A program made the translations under genes and the position numbers. Positions 50,901 through 60,690 of a stretch of DNA of 64,000 bases are shown here, one piece after another. The notes under the pieces were generated by a model, which searched no databases, had not been told where the DNA came from, and saw nothing but the letters and a program-made list of their open reading frames with translations. The DNA comes from Aquamicrobium sp. (lineage in GTDB: Bacteria; Pseudomonadota; Alphaproteobacteria; Rhizobiales; Rhizobiaceae), in the NCBI GenBank assembly GCA_019739225.1, contig JAHHDT010000005.1, positions 744,001 to 808,000 on the forward strand, written 5' to 3'. Positions within the stretch are counted from its first letter, which is position 1. Each line of letters starts with the position of its first letter.

Positions 50901-53255
50901 ATGGGAATTGAAGGCATCGGCGCACGCGTTGCGCGCAAGGAAGACAAGAGGTTCATCACCGGCTCGGGCCGCTATGTCGACGACATGGTCGTGCCGGGCA
51001 TGAAACATGCCGCATTCGTGCGTTCCCCGCACGCGCATGCCGACATCAAGAAGATCGACGTGAAGGCCGCGCAGGCGATGCCGGGCGTGATCGCGGTGCT
51101 GACCGGCAAGGAGATCAAGGCCGACGGGATCGGCAATCTGATCTGCGGCTGGATGATTCATTCGAAGGACGGCACGCCCATGAAGATGGGCGCATGGTCC
51201 CCGATGGCCGTAGACCGCGTGCGCTATGTTGGCGACGCCGTGGCGATCGTGGTCGCCGAGACGAAGGGCCAGGCGCGGGACGCCGCGGAGGCGGTCGAGG
51301 TTACCTACAAGGAGAAGAAATCCGTCGCCGATGCGGTCGAGGCGCTCAAGAAAGGCGCGCCGCAGCTTCATCCCGAAGCCGACGGCAACCTCATCTACGA
51401 CTGGGAGATCGGCGATTCCGCTGCGACCGACGCGGCGATCGCCAAGGCGGCCCACGTCACGAAGATGCACATCGTCAACAACCGGCTGGTGCCAAACGCG
51501 ATGGAACCGCGTGCGGCGCTTGGCCACTACGACAAGGGCGAGGATCACTACACCTGCTGGACGACGTCACAGAACCCGCACGTCGCGCGACTGGTGATGA
51601 GCGCCTTCTACAATGTCGCGCCGGAGAACAAGCTACGCGTGATCGCGCCTGATGTCGGCGGCGGCTTCGGCTCCAAGATCTTCATCTATCCCGAAGAAAT
51701 CGTCTGTCTGTGGGCCTCCAAGCGCGCCGGCGTCCCGGTCAAATGGGTGGCCGACCGCACCGAAAGCTTCCTGACTGATGCGCACGGTCGCGATCATGTG
51801 TCCGAGGTGCAGCTTGCCTTTGATGCGGACAACAGGATGACGGCGCTTAAGGTCGACACGGTCGCCAATTTCGGCGCCTACATGTCTTTGTTCTCGTCCT
51901 CGGTGCCAACCTATCTCTACGCCACGTTGCTGTCGGGCCAGTACGCCATTCCCGCGATCCACGCCAATGTGCGCGCCGTCTATACCAATACGGCGCCGGT
52001 CGACGCCTATCGCGGGGCGGGGCGACCCGAAGCGACCTATCTGCTGGAGCGGGTGGTCGAGACGGCCGCGCGCGAACTCGGCGTCTCGCCTGCCGAGCTG
52101 CGGCGCAAGAACTTCATCCGCGAGTTCCCTTACCAGACGCCCGTGATCATGGCCTACGACGCCGGCGACTACGAGACCTCGCTGGAGGCGGCCATGAAGG
52201 AGGCCGACTACGCCGGCTTCGAGAAACGCCGTGAAAAAGCGAAGAAGGCCGGCAAGCTGCGCGGCATCGGCATGAGCTGCTACATCGAGGCCTGCGGCAT
52301 CGCGCCGTCGGCCGCAGTGGGGTCGCTGGGCGCTGGCGTCGGCCTTTGGGAATCCGCCGAAGTGCGTGTCAACGCGGTCGGCACGATCGAGGTGCTGACA
52401 GGTTCGCACAGCCACGGCCAGGGTCACGAGACGACGTTCTCGCAACTCGTGGCGGATCGCTTCGGCGTTCCGATCGACTCCGTCTCCATCGTCCATGGCG
52501 ACACCGACAAGGTGCAGATGGGCATGGGAACTTACGGCTCTCGCTCCGGCGCTGTTGGCATGTCGGCCGTGGTCAAGGCACTCGACAAGGTCGAGGCCAA
52601 GGCCAAGAAGATCGCCGCCCATCTGATGGAGGCCGACGAGGGCGACATCGTGATCGAGAACGGCGAACTCAAGGTGGCCGGCACCGACAAGTCGGTGCCG
52701 TGGTTCCAGCTCGCGCTGGCTGCCTACACGGCCCACAACCTGCCGGGCGGCATGGAACCGGGCCTGAAGGAAGGCGCGTTCTACGATCCGACCAACTTCA
52801 CCTTCCCGGCCGGCTGCTATATCTGCGAGGTCGAGGTCGATCCCGATACGGGCGAGACCGAGATTGTGCAGTTCGTGGCTGCCGACGATTTCGGCAACAT
52901 CATCAACCCGATGATCGTCGAGGGGCAGGTGCATGGCGGCATCGCGCAGGGGATCGGCCAGGCGCTGCTGGAAGGTGCACATTACGATCCCGCGTCAGGC
53001 CAGCTTCTGACGGCCAGCTACATGGACTACACCATGCCGCGTGCTGACGATCTGCCGTCCTTCAAGGTCTCGACCTCGAACACGCCGTGCCCGGGCAACC
53101 CGCTCGGTATCAAGGGCTGTGGCGAAGCGGGCGCGATCGGCTCGCCGCCGGCGGTCATCAACGCCATCACGAATGCAATCGGCAACAACGACCTGGCCAT
53201 GCCGGCAACCGCGCAGAAGGTCTGGTCGGCGCTCAAGGCCGCGACGAAGCACTGA
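50901..53255 (+). CDS. coxL: Molybdenum hydroxylase large subunit, CoxL form II
   Basis: This 784-residue molybdopterin-cytosine-dinucleotide-type catalytic subunit binds Mo with GGGFGSK (253-259) and the late Glu in GIKGCGEAGAIGSPPA. The active-site loop is AYRGAGR (369-375), the form II signature, not the AYXCSFR loop of proven CO dehydrogenases that holds the Cu-binding Cys. It may therefore oxidise an aldehyde or heterocycle instead of CO. GGAGGAGG precedes the ATG. A hairpin repeat separates it from coxS. Confidence 0.93.
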   Translation: MGIEGIGARVARKEDKRFITGSGRYVDDMVVPGMKHAAFVRSPHAHADIKKIDVKAAQAMPGVIAVLTGKEIKADGIGNLICGWMIHSKDGTPMKMGAWSPMAVDRVRYVGDAVAIVVAETKGQARDAAEAVEVTYKEKKSVADAVEALKKGAPQLHPEADGNLIYDWEIGDSAATDAAIAKAAHVTKMHIVNNRLVPNAMEPRAALGHYDKGEDHYTCWTTSQNPHVARLVMSAFYNVAPENKLRVIAPDVGGGFGSKIFIYPEEIVCLWASKRAGVPVKWVADRTESFLTDAHGRDHVSEVQLAFDADNRMTALKVDTVANFGAYMSLFSSSVPTYLYATLLSGQYAIPAIHANVRAVYTNTAPVDAYRGAGRPEATYLLERVVETAARELGVSPAELRRKNFIREFPYQTPVIMAYDAGDYETSLEAAMKEADYAGFEKRREKAKKAGKLRGIGMSCYIEACGIAPSAAVGSLGAGVGLWESAEVRVNAVGTIEVLTGSHSHGQGHETTFSQLVADRFGVPIDSVSIVHGDTDKVQMGMGTYGSRSGAVGMSAVVKALDKVEAKAKKIAAHLMEADEGDIVIENGELKVAGTDKSVPWFQLALAAYTAHNLPGGMEPGLKEGAFYDPTNFTFPAGCYICEVEVDPDTGETEIVQFVAADDFGNIINPMIVEGQVHGGIAQGIGQALLEGAHYDPASGQLLTASYMDYTMPRADDLPSFKVSTSNTPCPGNPLGIKGCGEAGAIGSPPAVINAITNAIGNNDLAMPATAQKVWSALKAATKH

Positions 53256-53267
53256 GGAGACACGACC

Positions 53268-54068
53268 ATGTATTCCACCAACTACCATCGCGCTTCCTCC
53301 GTCGCCGACGCCGTGAAGCTTCTCAAGAAGGCGGATGACGGCAAGTTCGTCTCCGGGGGCATGACGCTGATTCCGGCAATGAAGACGCGGCTTGCGGCCC
53401 CGTCCGATCTCGTCGACCTGCGCCATGTGCCCGAACTGAAAGGCGTGAAGATTTCCGGAAAGACCGTGACGATCGGTGCCGCCACGACACACGCCGAGGT
53501 CGCCGCGAACGCCAAGCTCGCATCCGTCTGCCCGGCGATCTGCAATCTTGCGGCGCATATCGGTGACCCGCATGTGCGTCATATGGGCACGATAGGTGGA
53601 TCGATCGCCAACAACGATCCGGCGGCCGACTATCCGGCGGCGCTGCTTGCGCTCGGGGCCACCATCTTCACCAACAAGCGCGAGATCGCTGCGGACAAGT
53701 TCTTCACCGGCCTGTTCGAGACAGCGCTCAAGGATGACGAGGTCATCACTGCCGTCGCCTTCACAGCGCCGGCAAAATGCGGCTATGCGAAATTCCCGAA
53801 TCCGGCTTCACGTTATGCGATGACCGGCGTGTTCGTAGCCAAAGCGAAGGATGGCGTACGCGTTGCGGTGACCGGGGCGGGAGAGGACGGCGTCTTCCGC
53901 TCGAAGGAAATCGAGGCGGCATTGTCCAAGAAGTTCGACGCCTCTGCGCTGGAAGGCGTTTCCGTGTCCGCCGGAACGCTGATGAGCGACATCCACGCGA
54001 ACGCCGAATATCGTGCCAATCTGGTCGTCGTCATGGCCAAGCGCGCTGTGGCCTCGGCAAACGGGTGA
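53268..54068 (+). CDS. coxM: Molybdenum hydroxylase FAD subunit (CoxM)
   Basis: This 266-residue flavoprotein subunit has both FAD-binding segments of the family: SGGMTLIPAMKTRLA near residue 30 and MGTIGGSIANNDPAADYPAALLAL near residue 100. It starts 12 bp after coxL. The gene order S-L-M is that reported for form II clusters, while form I clusters are usually M-S-L. No coxD, coxE, coxF or coxG maturation gene follows in this window. Confidence 0.93.
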   Translation: MYSTNYHRASSVADAVKLLKKADDGKFVSGGMTLIPAMKTRLAAPSDLVDLRHVPELKGVKISGKTVTIGAATTHAEVAANAKLASVCPAICNLAAHIGDPHVRHMGTIGGSIANNDPAADYPAALLALGATIFTNKREIAADKFFTGLFETALKDDEVITAVAFTAPAKCGYAKFPNPASRYAMTGVFVAKAKDGVRVAVTGAGEDGVFRSKEIEAALSKKFDASALEGVSVSAGTLMSDIHANAEYRANLVVVMAKRAVASANG

Positions 54069-54178
54069 CGAGCGGCATTCCGCGAAGGCGAGGGAAGGGG
54101 CTGCTCCGCCCCTTCTCCTTGGCAAGGCGCAGGGGATGGCTATGATGTATCCGGTCAATTCCTAGCTGCGATGCGGCG

Positions 54179-55735
54179 ATGCGCATGTTCCTGATTCTTC
54201 TTGTCTGTGCGCTCGTTCTTGTTGCAGCGTCGTTCCTCGCAGCCCTTTCTTATGGCCATTTCGCTCGCCATGCCCGTGGCGAGGACATGTGGGCGCTGCC
54301 TACCGACCCGGCCTTCACCGTCCTGGATCGCGGCATCGGCCCGCGCGTTGAAGCGCAGCATGGCCGCAGCGGCCTGACCCTGCTGCCCGACAACCTGGAT
54401 GCCTTCGCAGCGCGCGCCCTGACCGCCCGCGTGGCGGCCCGCAGTCTCGACCTCATGTATTATTACTGGCTGGACGACCTGACCGGGCGTCTCCTTGCCA
54501 ACGAGCTCATTGGAGCTGCCGATCGCGGCGTGCGCGTCCGGCTTCTGCTCGACGACATCAACGCCAGCGGCAAGGACAGCATCTATCTCGCGCTCGATGC
54601 GCATCCCGGCATTTCCGTTCGGCTGTTCAACCCCAGCCGCGCCCGCGATGGCGGGCTGCGGCGTGGGCTCGAAATGGTCCTGCGCGCTTTCAGCGTGACG
54701 CGGCGTATGCACAACAAGGCCTGGATCGCCGACGGCAGGCTCGCCATCATCGGCGGGCGCAACATCGGCGACGAGTATTTCGATGCGGCCGAAACGTCCA
54801 ACTTCCGCGACATCGACATGCTCATGATGGGACCGGTGGTCCGGCAGACGGAAGTCATCTTCGATAGCTTCTGGAACAGCGACGTCTCAATGCCGATCGG
54901 CGCACTCGCGACGGCGCGCGAAGGCGGACTGGAAACGCTGCAGAAAGGTCTTTCCCAACTGTCTAGAACTGGCGAGGCAGCACCCTATGTCGATCGGGCT
55001 CTGGAACGCATATCGGTGCTCTCCATGCTCGACGGCGGCTTGCCGACCTACTGGACAAGCGAAGCCAAGGTCATTTCGGATCCGCCGGAAAAGGCGCTGG
55101 CCAAGAACCCGGATAACTGGATGATGACCACCCTGATGCCGGTCATCGCTTCCGCGGACCGCTCCGTAGAGATCACATCGCCTTATTTCGTGCCCGGTGT
55201 GGAAGGAACGGGTGGCCTCACCGGCATGGTCAGGAACGGTGTCGACGTTGCCGTGCTCACCAACTCGCTCGCCGCCACCGACGTCGCCGCGGTGCATGGC
55301 GGCTACGCGCCCTACCGTCCGCAACTGCTTGCCGGAGGCGTACGGCTCTTCGAGCTGCAGCCGCATGCCCGGCCGTCGGACATGTCGCTGTTCGGCTCGA
55401 GTGCGGCGAGCCTGCATACCAAGGCCTTCACTGTGGACGGCGAGACCGGCTTCGTCGGATCGTTCAACTTCGATCCACGGTCCGCGTCGCTCAATACGGA
55501 AATGGGCGTGCTGTTTGCGGACGAAAGGCTCGTCGGCCAGATGCGTGAGGTCTTCGCCGAGGAAACAGCGCCCGCCATGAGTTATCGCGTCTATCTCGAT
55601 GCCGGGGGAGACCTGCGTTGGGAAGGCGAGCGTGATGGCAAGATGCAGATTTACGATCGGGAGCCGGAGGCGGGTTTGACGCGTCGTATCATCGCCAGGA
55701 TCGTCTCATGGCTGCCGATCGAATCGCAGCTTTGA
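54179..55735 (+). CDS. Phospholipase D family protein (cardiolipin-synthase-like)
   Basis: This 518-residue protein has one N-terminal membrane span (residues 3-25) and two HKD motifs: H178-K180-D185 (MHNKAWIADG) and H413-K415-D420 (LHTKAFTVDG), each followed by a GG/GS-N segment. Paired HKD sites make a phosphatidyltransferase or phospholipase active site. The layout fits the cardiolipin-synthase-like PLD group anchored in the inner membrane and facing the periplasm. It lies 111 bp after coxM, on the same strand, with no functional link apparent. Confidence 0.87.
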   Translation: MRMFLILLVCALVLVAASFLAALSYGHFARHARGEDMWALPTDPAFTVLDRGIGPRVEAQHGRSGLTLLPDNLDAFAARALTARVAARSLDLMYYYWLDDLTGRLLANELIGAADRGVRVRLLLDDINASGKDSIYLALDAHPGISVRLFNPSRARDGGLRRGLEMVLRAFSVTRRMHNKAWIADGRLAIIGGRNIGDEYFDAAETSNFRDIDMLMMGPVVRQTEVIFDSFWNSDVSMPIGALATAREGGLETLQKGLSQLSRTGEAAPYVDRALERISVLSMLDGGLPTYWTSEAKVISDPPEKALAKNPDNWMMTTLMPVIASADRSVEITSPYFVPGVEGTGGLTGMVRNGVDVAVLTNSLAATDVAAVHGGYAPYRPQLLAGGVRLFELQPHARPSDMSLFGSSAASLHTKAFTVDGETGFVGSFNFDPRSASLNTEMGVLFADERLVGQMREVFAEETAPAMSYRVYLDAGGDLRWEGERDGKMQIYDREPEAGLTRRIIARIVSWLPIESQL

Positions 55736-55791
55736 CCGGTTCGCCCGCCAATGCGACAATGCGACTTCGCTGACGTACGAGCGGAACCGTC

Positions 55792-56103
55792 ATGCCAACG
55801 AGCAACCCAACCACGACGCCGAAAACCAGGACCAAGCCGAAGATCGAGCGGCCACGACTGCACAAGGTGATCCTCGTCAATGACGATTTCACCCCGCGCG
55901 AGTTCGTGGTCACCGTGCTCAAGGGCGAGTTCCGCATGAGCGAGGATCAGGCACATCGTGTCATGATCACCGCACACCAACGCGGTGTCTGCGTCGTGGC
56001 TGTCTTTACGCGGGATGTGGCTGAAACCAAGGCGACGCGCGCGACAGATGCGGGTCGCGCCAAGGGCTACCCGCTACTGTTCACGACCGAGCCGGAGGAG
56101 TGA
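55792..56103 (+). CDS. clpS: ClpS adaptor
   Basis: This 103-residue adaptor delivers N-degron substrates to ClpA. It has the core ClpS fold with KVILVNDDFTPREFVV (N-degron pocket), the helix QAHRVMITAHQRG, and YPLLFTTEPEE at the end. The N-terminal 25 residues are Thr/Lys/Pro-rich and flexible. clpA is not adjacent; downstream genes are on other strands or unrelated. Alphaproteobacteria often have two ClpS copies, and this could be the ClpS2 type, but I cannot decide. Confidence 0.9.
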   Translation: MPTSNPTTTPKTRTKPKIERPRLHKVILVNDDFTPREFVVTVLKGEFRMSEDQAHRVMITAHQRGVCVVAVFTRDVAETKATRATDAGRAKGYPLLFTTEPEE

Positions 56104-56128
56104 GGCCAGTTTCCGGTTCTGTTTAGGT

Positions 56129-56530
56129 TCATGTCTCTGACCGTGCGCTGGCAAAGGGGAAGATCGCGCGCAGACGCGGGTCGCGCAACCACAGCCCGCC
56201 CCACATGAACAGGCCGAGATAGAGGCTGAACAGGACGTGGCTGAAGAGCGGGCTTTCGGCTCGCACCTGCGTCGCCATCGCGCCGCCGAGAAGCCCCATG
56301 GTCAGCACCGCACCAAGCACGCTCGTCCGCGGATAGACGTAGAGGATCACGCAGAAGAGTTCTATGACGCCGATCATCATGGCGTAGCCTGCCGGCCAGC
56401 CGAGCTGCGCCATGGTCTCTTCCGCCACCGGCATGCCGGCAAGCTTGGGTGTCACGGAAGCACCCAGCATGAAGAGTACAAAAAGTCCTGAAAGAATGCG
56501 GCCAGTCCAGAGCATTGCGGTCGTGTTCAT
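56129..56530 (-). CDS. DoxX-like membrane protein
   Basis: This 133-residue inner-membrane protein has four hydrophobic segments and reads like the DoxX-like family (RILSGLFVLFMLGASVTPKLAG, then a conserved MIGVIELFCVILYVYPR). ATG at 56530 has GGAGG close upstream; the frame extends to 56581 without need. Family members are small four-helix proteins of mostly unknown role. It is convergent with clpS. Confidence 0.8.
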   Translation of the reverse strand: MNTTAMLWTGRILSGLFVLFMLGASVTPKLAGMPVAEETMAQLGWPAGYAMMIGVIELFCVILYVYPRTSVLGAVLTMGLLGGAMATQVRAESPLFSHVLFSLYLGLFMWGGLWLRDPRLRAIFPFASARSET

Positions 56531-56707
56531 ATGTCCCTCCTTCACGAGGCTTCGTTGCTGCTGCCTCAAGGACGCACGCACCGCCGGGTATCCGACATGC
56601 GTTCGAAAATTTCTCGCGGAAGGGTTGTGAACAGCGAAGCGCGCCGGTGCCTCAATTCGTTCACAGTCGCCGCATCTATCGTCGGTTGTTGCCGAAGGGG
56701 ATAGCCG

Positions 56708-57676
56708 ATGAAGAAATTTGCCGCGTTCGCGCTGCTCCTCCTGCTCGCAGTCTATTTACTGAACGCTTCATGGCTCGCCGCCACACCGGAGACGCCAGCC
56801 GCGAAGCTGATCGCGCATCGTGGCGTTCACCACACCTTCGATCGCACCGACCTCGACAGCGACACCTGCACGGCGTTGCGTATCCATCCGCCCGAGCACG
56901 ACTTCTTCGAGAACACGATACCGTCCATGCAGGCCGCGTTCGCTGCCGGCGCCGAAATCGTCGAACTAGACGTTCATCCGACCACCGATGGCCAGTTCGC
57001 CGTCATGCATGATTGGACGGTCGACTGCCGGACGGAGGGCACTGGCGAGACGCGCAGCCACGACATGGCCTATCTGAAAACGCTGGACGTCGGCTACGGC
57101 TATAGCGCCGACGGCGGCGAGACTTTTCCCCTGCGCGGCAAGGGCGTGGGGTTGATGCCGTCGCTGACGGACGTGCTGGCCGCCATGCCGGAGCGCCGCT
57201 TCCTGATCAACTTCAAGTCCAACGAAGAGCGCGAGGCGGCGATGCTCGCCGATCTTGCGGAGCGGGAGCCGGAGTGGAGGGCATCGCTTTGGGGCGCTTA
57301 TGGCGGCGACGCCCCCACGCTCGCGGCCCAGAAACGCCTGCCGGCGCTGAAGACCTGGACGCGGCGAGGCCTCGTCGCCTGTCTCGGGCGATACCTCGCG
57401 CTCGGCTGGTCCGGCTATGTGCCGGAGGCCTGCCGGGACACGATGGTCATGTTGCCGATCAACGTCGCGCCATGGCTATGGGGGTGGCCGAACCGCTTCC
57501 AGCAGCGTCTCGCCGCCGCTGGAAGCGGAATCATCCTGCTCGGACCGTACAGTGCCGGCGATCCGGGAACCGCCGGCATCGACGACCTCGAGACGCTGGA
57601 TCGCGTCCCGTCCAGCTTCAACGGCTATGTCTGGACCAACCGGATCGAGATCATCGGTCCCGCCCTCGGACGCTGA
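56708..57676 (+). CDS. Glycerophosphodiester phosphodiesterase family protein
   Basis: This 322-residue protein has an N-terminal signal peptide or anchor (residues 4-24) and a GDPD TIM barrel. Catalytic and metal residues are seen in IAHRGVHH, FENTIPSM, IVELDVHPTTDG and AVMHDWTVDC. A Cys-containing insertion between the HRG and ENT motifs is longer than in standard GlpQ/UgpQ. It should hydrolyse glycerophosphodiesters at the periplasmic face. It is monocistronic by strand. Confidence 0.87.
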   Translation: MKKFAAFALLLLLAVYLLNASWLAATPETPAAKLIAHRGVHHTFDRTDLDSDTCTALRIHPPEHDFFENTIPSMQAAFAAGAEIVELDVHPTTDGQFAVMHDWTVDCRTEGTGETRSHDMAYLKTLDVGYGYSADGGETFPLRGKGVGLMPSLTDVLAAMPERRFLINFKSNEEREAAMLADLAEREPEWRASLWGAYGGDAPTLAAQKRLPALKTWTRRGLVACLGRYLALGWSGYVPEACRDTMVMLPINVAPWLWGWPNRFQQRLAAAGSGIILLGPYSAGDPGTAGIDDLETLDRVPSSFNGYVWTNRIEIIGPALGR

Positions 57677-57682
57677 TAGGGC

Positions 57683-58678
57683 TCAGCCCAGCGCGTCGAC
57701 CAGACGGGCAGCGCCGTCGCGGAACGTATCAACCGCCGGCAGGCCCATGCGCTGCTCGACCTCTGCGAGGTAATTGCGCGCCTCGTCCACCGACATTCCT
57801 GCCGTGTTGACCGATATGCCGATCACCTTGACGTCGGGATTGACCACGCGCGCCATGTCCAGCGCGGTATCCCTCAGCGTTTCGAGCGATGGGAGTTGGT
57901 AGTGCGGCAGGCCGCGCATATGTGTGCGGGTCGGCTCGTGGCATAGCACCAGCGTGTCGGGCTGGCCGCCATGCACCAGCGCCAGCGTCACGCCCGAATA
58001 GGACGGGTGGAACAGGCTGCCCTGGCCCTCGATGAGGTCCCAGTGGTCCGCGTCGTTGTCGGGCGTCAGCCACTCGACCGCGCCGGCCATGAAGTCCGCC
58101 ACCACTGCATCGAGCGGCACGCCGGAGCCGGTGATCAGGATGCCGGTCTGCCCGGTGGCGCGGAAGCTGGCCTTTAGGCCCCGCGCCCGCATTTCCTTTT
58201 CCATCGCAAGCGCGGTGTACATCTTGCCGACCGAGCAATCGGTGCCGACCGCCAGACAGCGCTTGCCTGTCCGCTTCTTGCCGTCGGCAATCGGGTATTC
58301 GACGGTCGGAACGCGCACGTCGAAGAGTTCGACACCGGCCTTCGCGGCCGCGTTCACCAGTTCCTTGCGATCGCGCAGAAGGTTGTGCAGGCCGGAGGCG
58401 ATGTCCATGCCGGCCTCGATGGCCTCGATCAGCGTGGCGATCCATGCGTCCGAAATGACGCCGCCGCGATTGGCGGCTCCAACGACGAGCGTCTGCGCGC
58501 CGGCGGCCTTGGCCTCGGCGATCGTCATGTTGGGAAGGCCGAGCTCGGCCTTGCAGCCCTCGAGCTTGAGTTGGCCGAGCGAGAACTCCGGCCGCCAGTC
58601 CTTGATGCCCTGGGCAACCTTCGCGGCAAGCTGGTCCGGCGCGTCGCCGAGAAAGAGGAGGTAGGGCGTCTTGAGCAT
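57683..58678 (-). CDS. DUF1611 family protein, DgcN-like
   Basis: This 331-residue cytosolic protein is of the DUF1611 family. A Rossmann-like N-terminal domain (YLLFLGDAPDQLAAKVAQG) is followed by a P-loop domain with VGTDCSVGKMYTA, a Walker-A-like GTxxxxGK, and WDLIEGQGSLFHPSYSG. Members called DgcN were reported to N-acetylate D-amino acids, working with the dehydrogenase-like DgcA. No dgcA lies beside this gene, so the role is uncertain. ATG at 58678 fits the conserved N-terminus. Confidence 0.82.
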   Translation of the reverse strand: MLKTPYLLFLGDAPDQLAAKVAQGIKDWRPEFSLGQLKLEGCKAELGLPNMTIAEAKAAGAQTLVVGAANRGGVISDAWIATLIEAIEAGMDIASGLHNLLRDRKELVNAAAKAGVELFDVRVPTVEYPIADGKKRTGKRCLAVGTDCSVGKMYTALAMEKEMRARGLKASFRATGQTGILITGSGVPLDAVVADFMAGAVEWLTPDNDADHWDLIEGQGSLFHPSYSGVTLALVHGGQPDTLVLCHEPTRTHMRGLPHYQLPSLETLRDTALDMARVVNPDVKVIGISVNTAGMSVDEARNYLAEVEQRMGLPAVDTFRDGAARLVDALG

Positions 58679-58940
58679 CGGCTGTCTGCCTTTCGTTTCA
58701 ATGTTTGGCGCAGCAATAGCAGTGTCGCGCGCGCGCGTCATGCCCCCGATGATGGGCCAGCAAAGCCGCTCCCTTTAGCCGGCTGCGAAGGTATTTCTTG
58801 ACCAAAGGGTCAACGCAGGGGAACATTCATCAAGCGATCACAGAACCGGGCCATATCCGGGCCGGGGACACCCGTCTCCGACCATCATCCAGGCCCGGCG
58901 TCGCGGGGAACATCAAAGCGCGAAAAAGGAGGCGCACGAA

Positions 58941-60638
58941 ATGTCTAGCAACGACAAGAAGAACGCAGGCGGGACACCGGAAACCGCACTCAGCCGCCGC
59001 AGGTTCCTGCAGGTGGCAGGCGCCAGCCTGGTCGTCGCCGGCGGCGTTTCGACCGGCCATTTCTCGATGACGTCGGCCCGCGCGCAGGGCGCGTACAAAC
59101 TCAACGTGCTGCATATCAACGACATGCATTCGCGTGTCGAGTCGATCAGCAAGTACAACTCCACCTGCTCGGCCGAGGATGCGGGCGAAGGCAAGTGTTT
59201 CGGCGGCTTTGGCCGCCTTGCCACGAAGATCCGCGAGCGGCGCAAGGAAATCGAGGACGCCGGCGAGAATGTGATCACGCTCGACGCGGGCGACCAGTTC
59301 CAGGGTTCGCTGTTCTACACCACCTACCGCGGCAAGGCGGAAGGCGAGTTCATGAACAAGATCGGCTTCGACACGATGGCGCTCGGCAACCATGAATTCG
59401 ACAACGGGCCGGACAATCTGGCCGACTTCGTTGATCTGGTCGAATTCCCCGTGGTCTGCGGCAACCTGACCGTTGCCGAGTCGGAGAAGCTGCACGGCAA
59501 GGTCGCGGAATGGTCGATCCTTGAAGCCGGTGGCGAGAAGATCGGCATCCTGTCCGTCTTGACCGCCGACACGGCCGTCACCTCGTCGCCTGGCCCCAAT
59601 GTCAGCTTCGGTGATGAGATCGAATACCTCACGGATGCCGTCTCGCGTATCCGTGGCGACGGCGTCAACAAGGTGTTGCTGCTGTCGCATGTCGGCTTCA
59701 CGCGCGACCAGGAGATCGCCGCAGCGGTCGAAGGCATCTCGGCAATCATCGGCGGTCACAGCCACACGCTGCTGTCCAACACCGAGGAAGGTGCGCCGGC
59801 CTATGCCACTCTGGTCGAAAACCCGGCCGGCCGCGCCGTACCGATCGTGCAGGCAGGCGCCTATTCCAAGCATCTCGGCGATCTGACACTCGTCTTCGAC
59901 GCCGATGGCTATGTTGCGGAGGCCACGGGCGACACCCGTATCCTCGATGCGTCGATCGAGCCTGATCCGGAGATCGAGGCGCGCATCAAGGAACTGGCCG
60001 GTCCGATCGAGACGCTCAAGGCGACGGAAGTGGGAGAGGTCGCGGCCCCGATCGACGGCAGCCGTGAGAGCTGCCGTGCCAAGGAATGCGAGATGGGCAA
60101 TCTCGTCACCGACGCCATTCTGGCGCGCACGGCAGACCAGGGCGTCACCATCGCGATCCAGAACGGCGGCGGCCTGCGGGCCTCCATCGACGAGGGCATG
60201 GCGACGGTCGGCGACGTTCTCTCCGTCCTGCCGTTCCAGAACACGCTGGCGACGATGAAGCTCAAGGGTGCCGACATCGTCGCCTCGCTGGAGACGGCGG
60301 TGAACGACATCGAGAACGGCGCAGGCAAGTTCCCGCAGGTTGGTGGTCTCAAATACACGCTCGACATGACCGTCGCGCCCGACCAGGGCCGCATCAAGGA
60401 CGTCGAAGTGCTCGACGGTGACCAGTGGGTGGCCATAGAGATGGAGAAGGTCTACGGCGTCGGCACCAACGACTTCATGCGCAAGGGCGGCGACGGCTAT
60501 GCGCTGTTCGCATCCAACGCGACGGATCCATACGACTACGGCCCCGGCATGGAGGAGATCGTGGCGGAATACCTCGCCAACAACGCTCCCTACCAGCCCA
60601 AGCTCGAGGGCCGCATCACGGTGATCGAGGCGAACTGA
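58941..60638 (+). CDS. Tat-exported 5'-nucleotidase/UshA-type metallophosphatase
   Basis: This 565-residue periplasmic phosphohydrolase begins with a twin-arginine signal (SRRRFLQVAGASLVVAGG). The catalytic domain has the dinuclear metal site DMHSR, DAGDQ, GNHEFDNG and GGHSHTLL. The C-terminal nucleotidase domain has MGNLVTDA and NGGGLRASID, the substrate-binding part. It probably hydrolyses nucleotides to nucleosides and phosphate. AAAGGAGG precedes the ATG. It ends at a textbook terminator and so forms a single-gene unit. Confidence 0.93.
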   Translation: MSSNDKKNAGGTPETALSRRRFLQVAGASLVVAGGVSTGHFSMTSARAQGAYKLNVLHINDMHSRVESISKYNSTCSAEDAGEGKCFGGFGRLATKIRERRKEIEDAGENVITLDAGDQFQGSLFYTTYRGKAEGEFMNKIGFDTMALGNHEFDNGPDNLADFVDLVEFPVVCGNLTVAESEKLHGKVAEWSILEAGGEKIGILSVLTADTAVTSSPGPNVSFGDEIEYLTDAVSRIRGDGVNKVLLLSHVGFTRDQEIAAAVEGISAIIGGHSHTLLSNTEEGAPAYATLVENPAGRAVPIVQAGAYSKHLGDLTLVFDADGYVAEATGDTRILDASIEPDPEIEARIKELAGPIETLKATEVGEVAAPIDGSRESCRAKECEMGNLVTDAILARTADQGVTIAIQNGGGLRASIDEGMATVGDVLSVLPFQNTLATMKLKGADIVASLETAVNDIENGAGKFPQVGGLKYTLDMTVAPDQGRIKDVEVLDGDQWVAIEMEKVYGVGTNDFMRKGGDGYALFASNATDPYDYGPGMEEIVAEYLANNAPYQPKLEGRITVIEAN

Positions 60639-60662
60639 CACCCTATCTCACGACGGGTGAAG

Positions 60663-60690
60663 AAGCCGGCGGAAACGCCGGCTTTTTTTT
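60663..60690 (+). terminator. Rho-independent terminator of the 5'-nucleotidase gene
   Basis: AAGCCGGCG (60663-60671) and CGCCGGCTT (60676-60684) form a perfect nine-bp stem with a GAAA tetraloop, followed by a run of T to 60690. It begins 24 bp after the stop codon. Confidence 0.95.

Noticed and set aside
50901-53255. Annotation as a true (form I) carbon monoxide dehydrogenase
   Set aside because: The active-site loop is AYRGAGR and lacks the Cu-binding Cys of form I.
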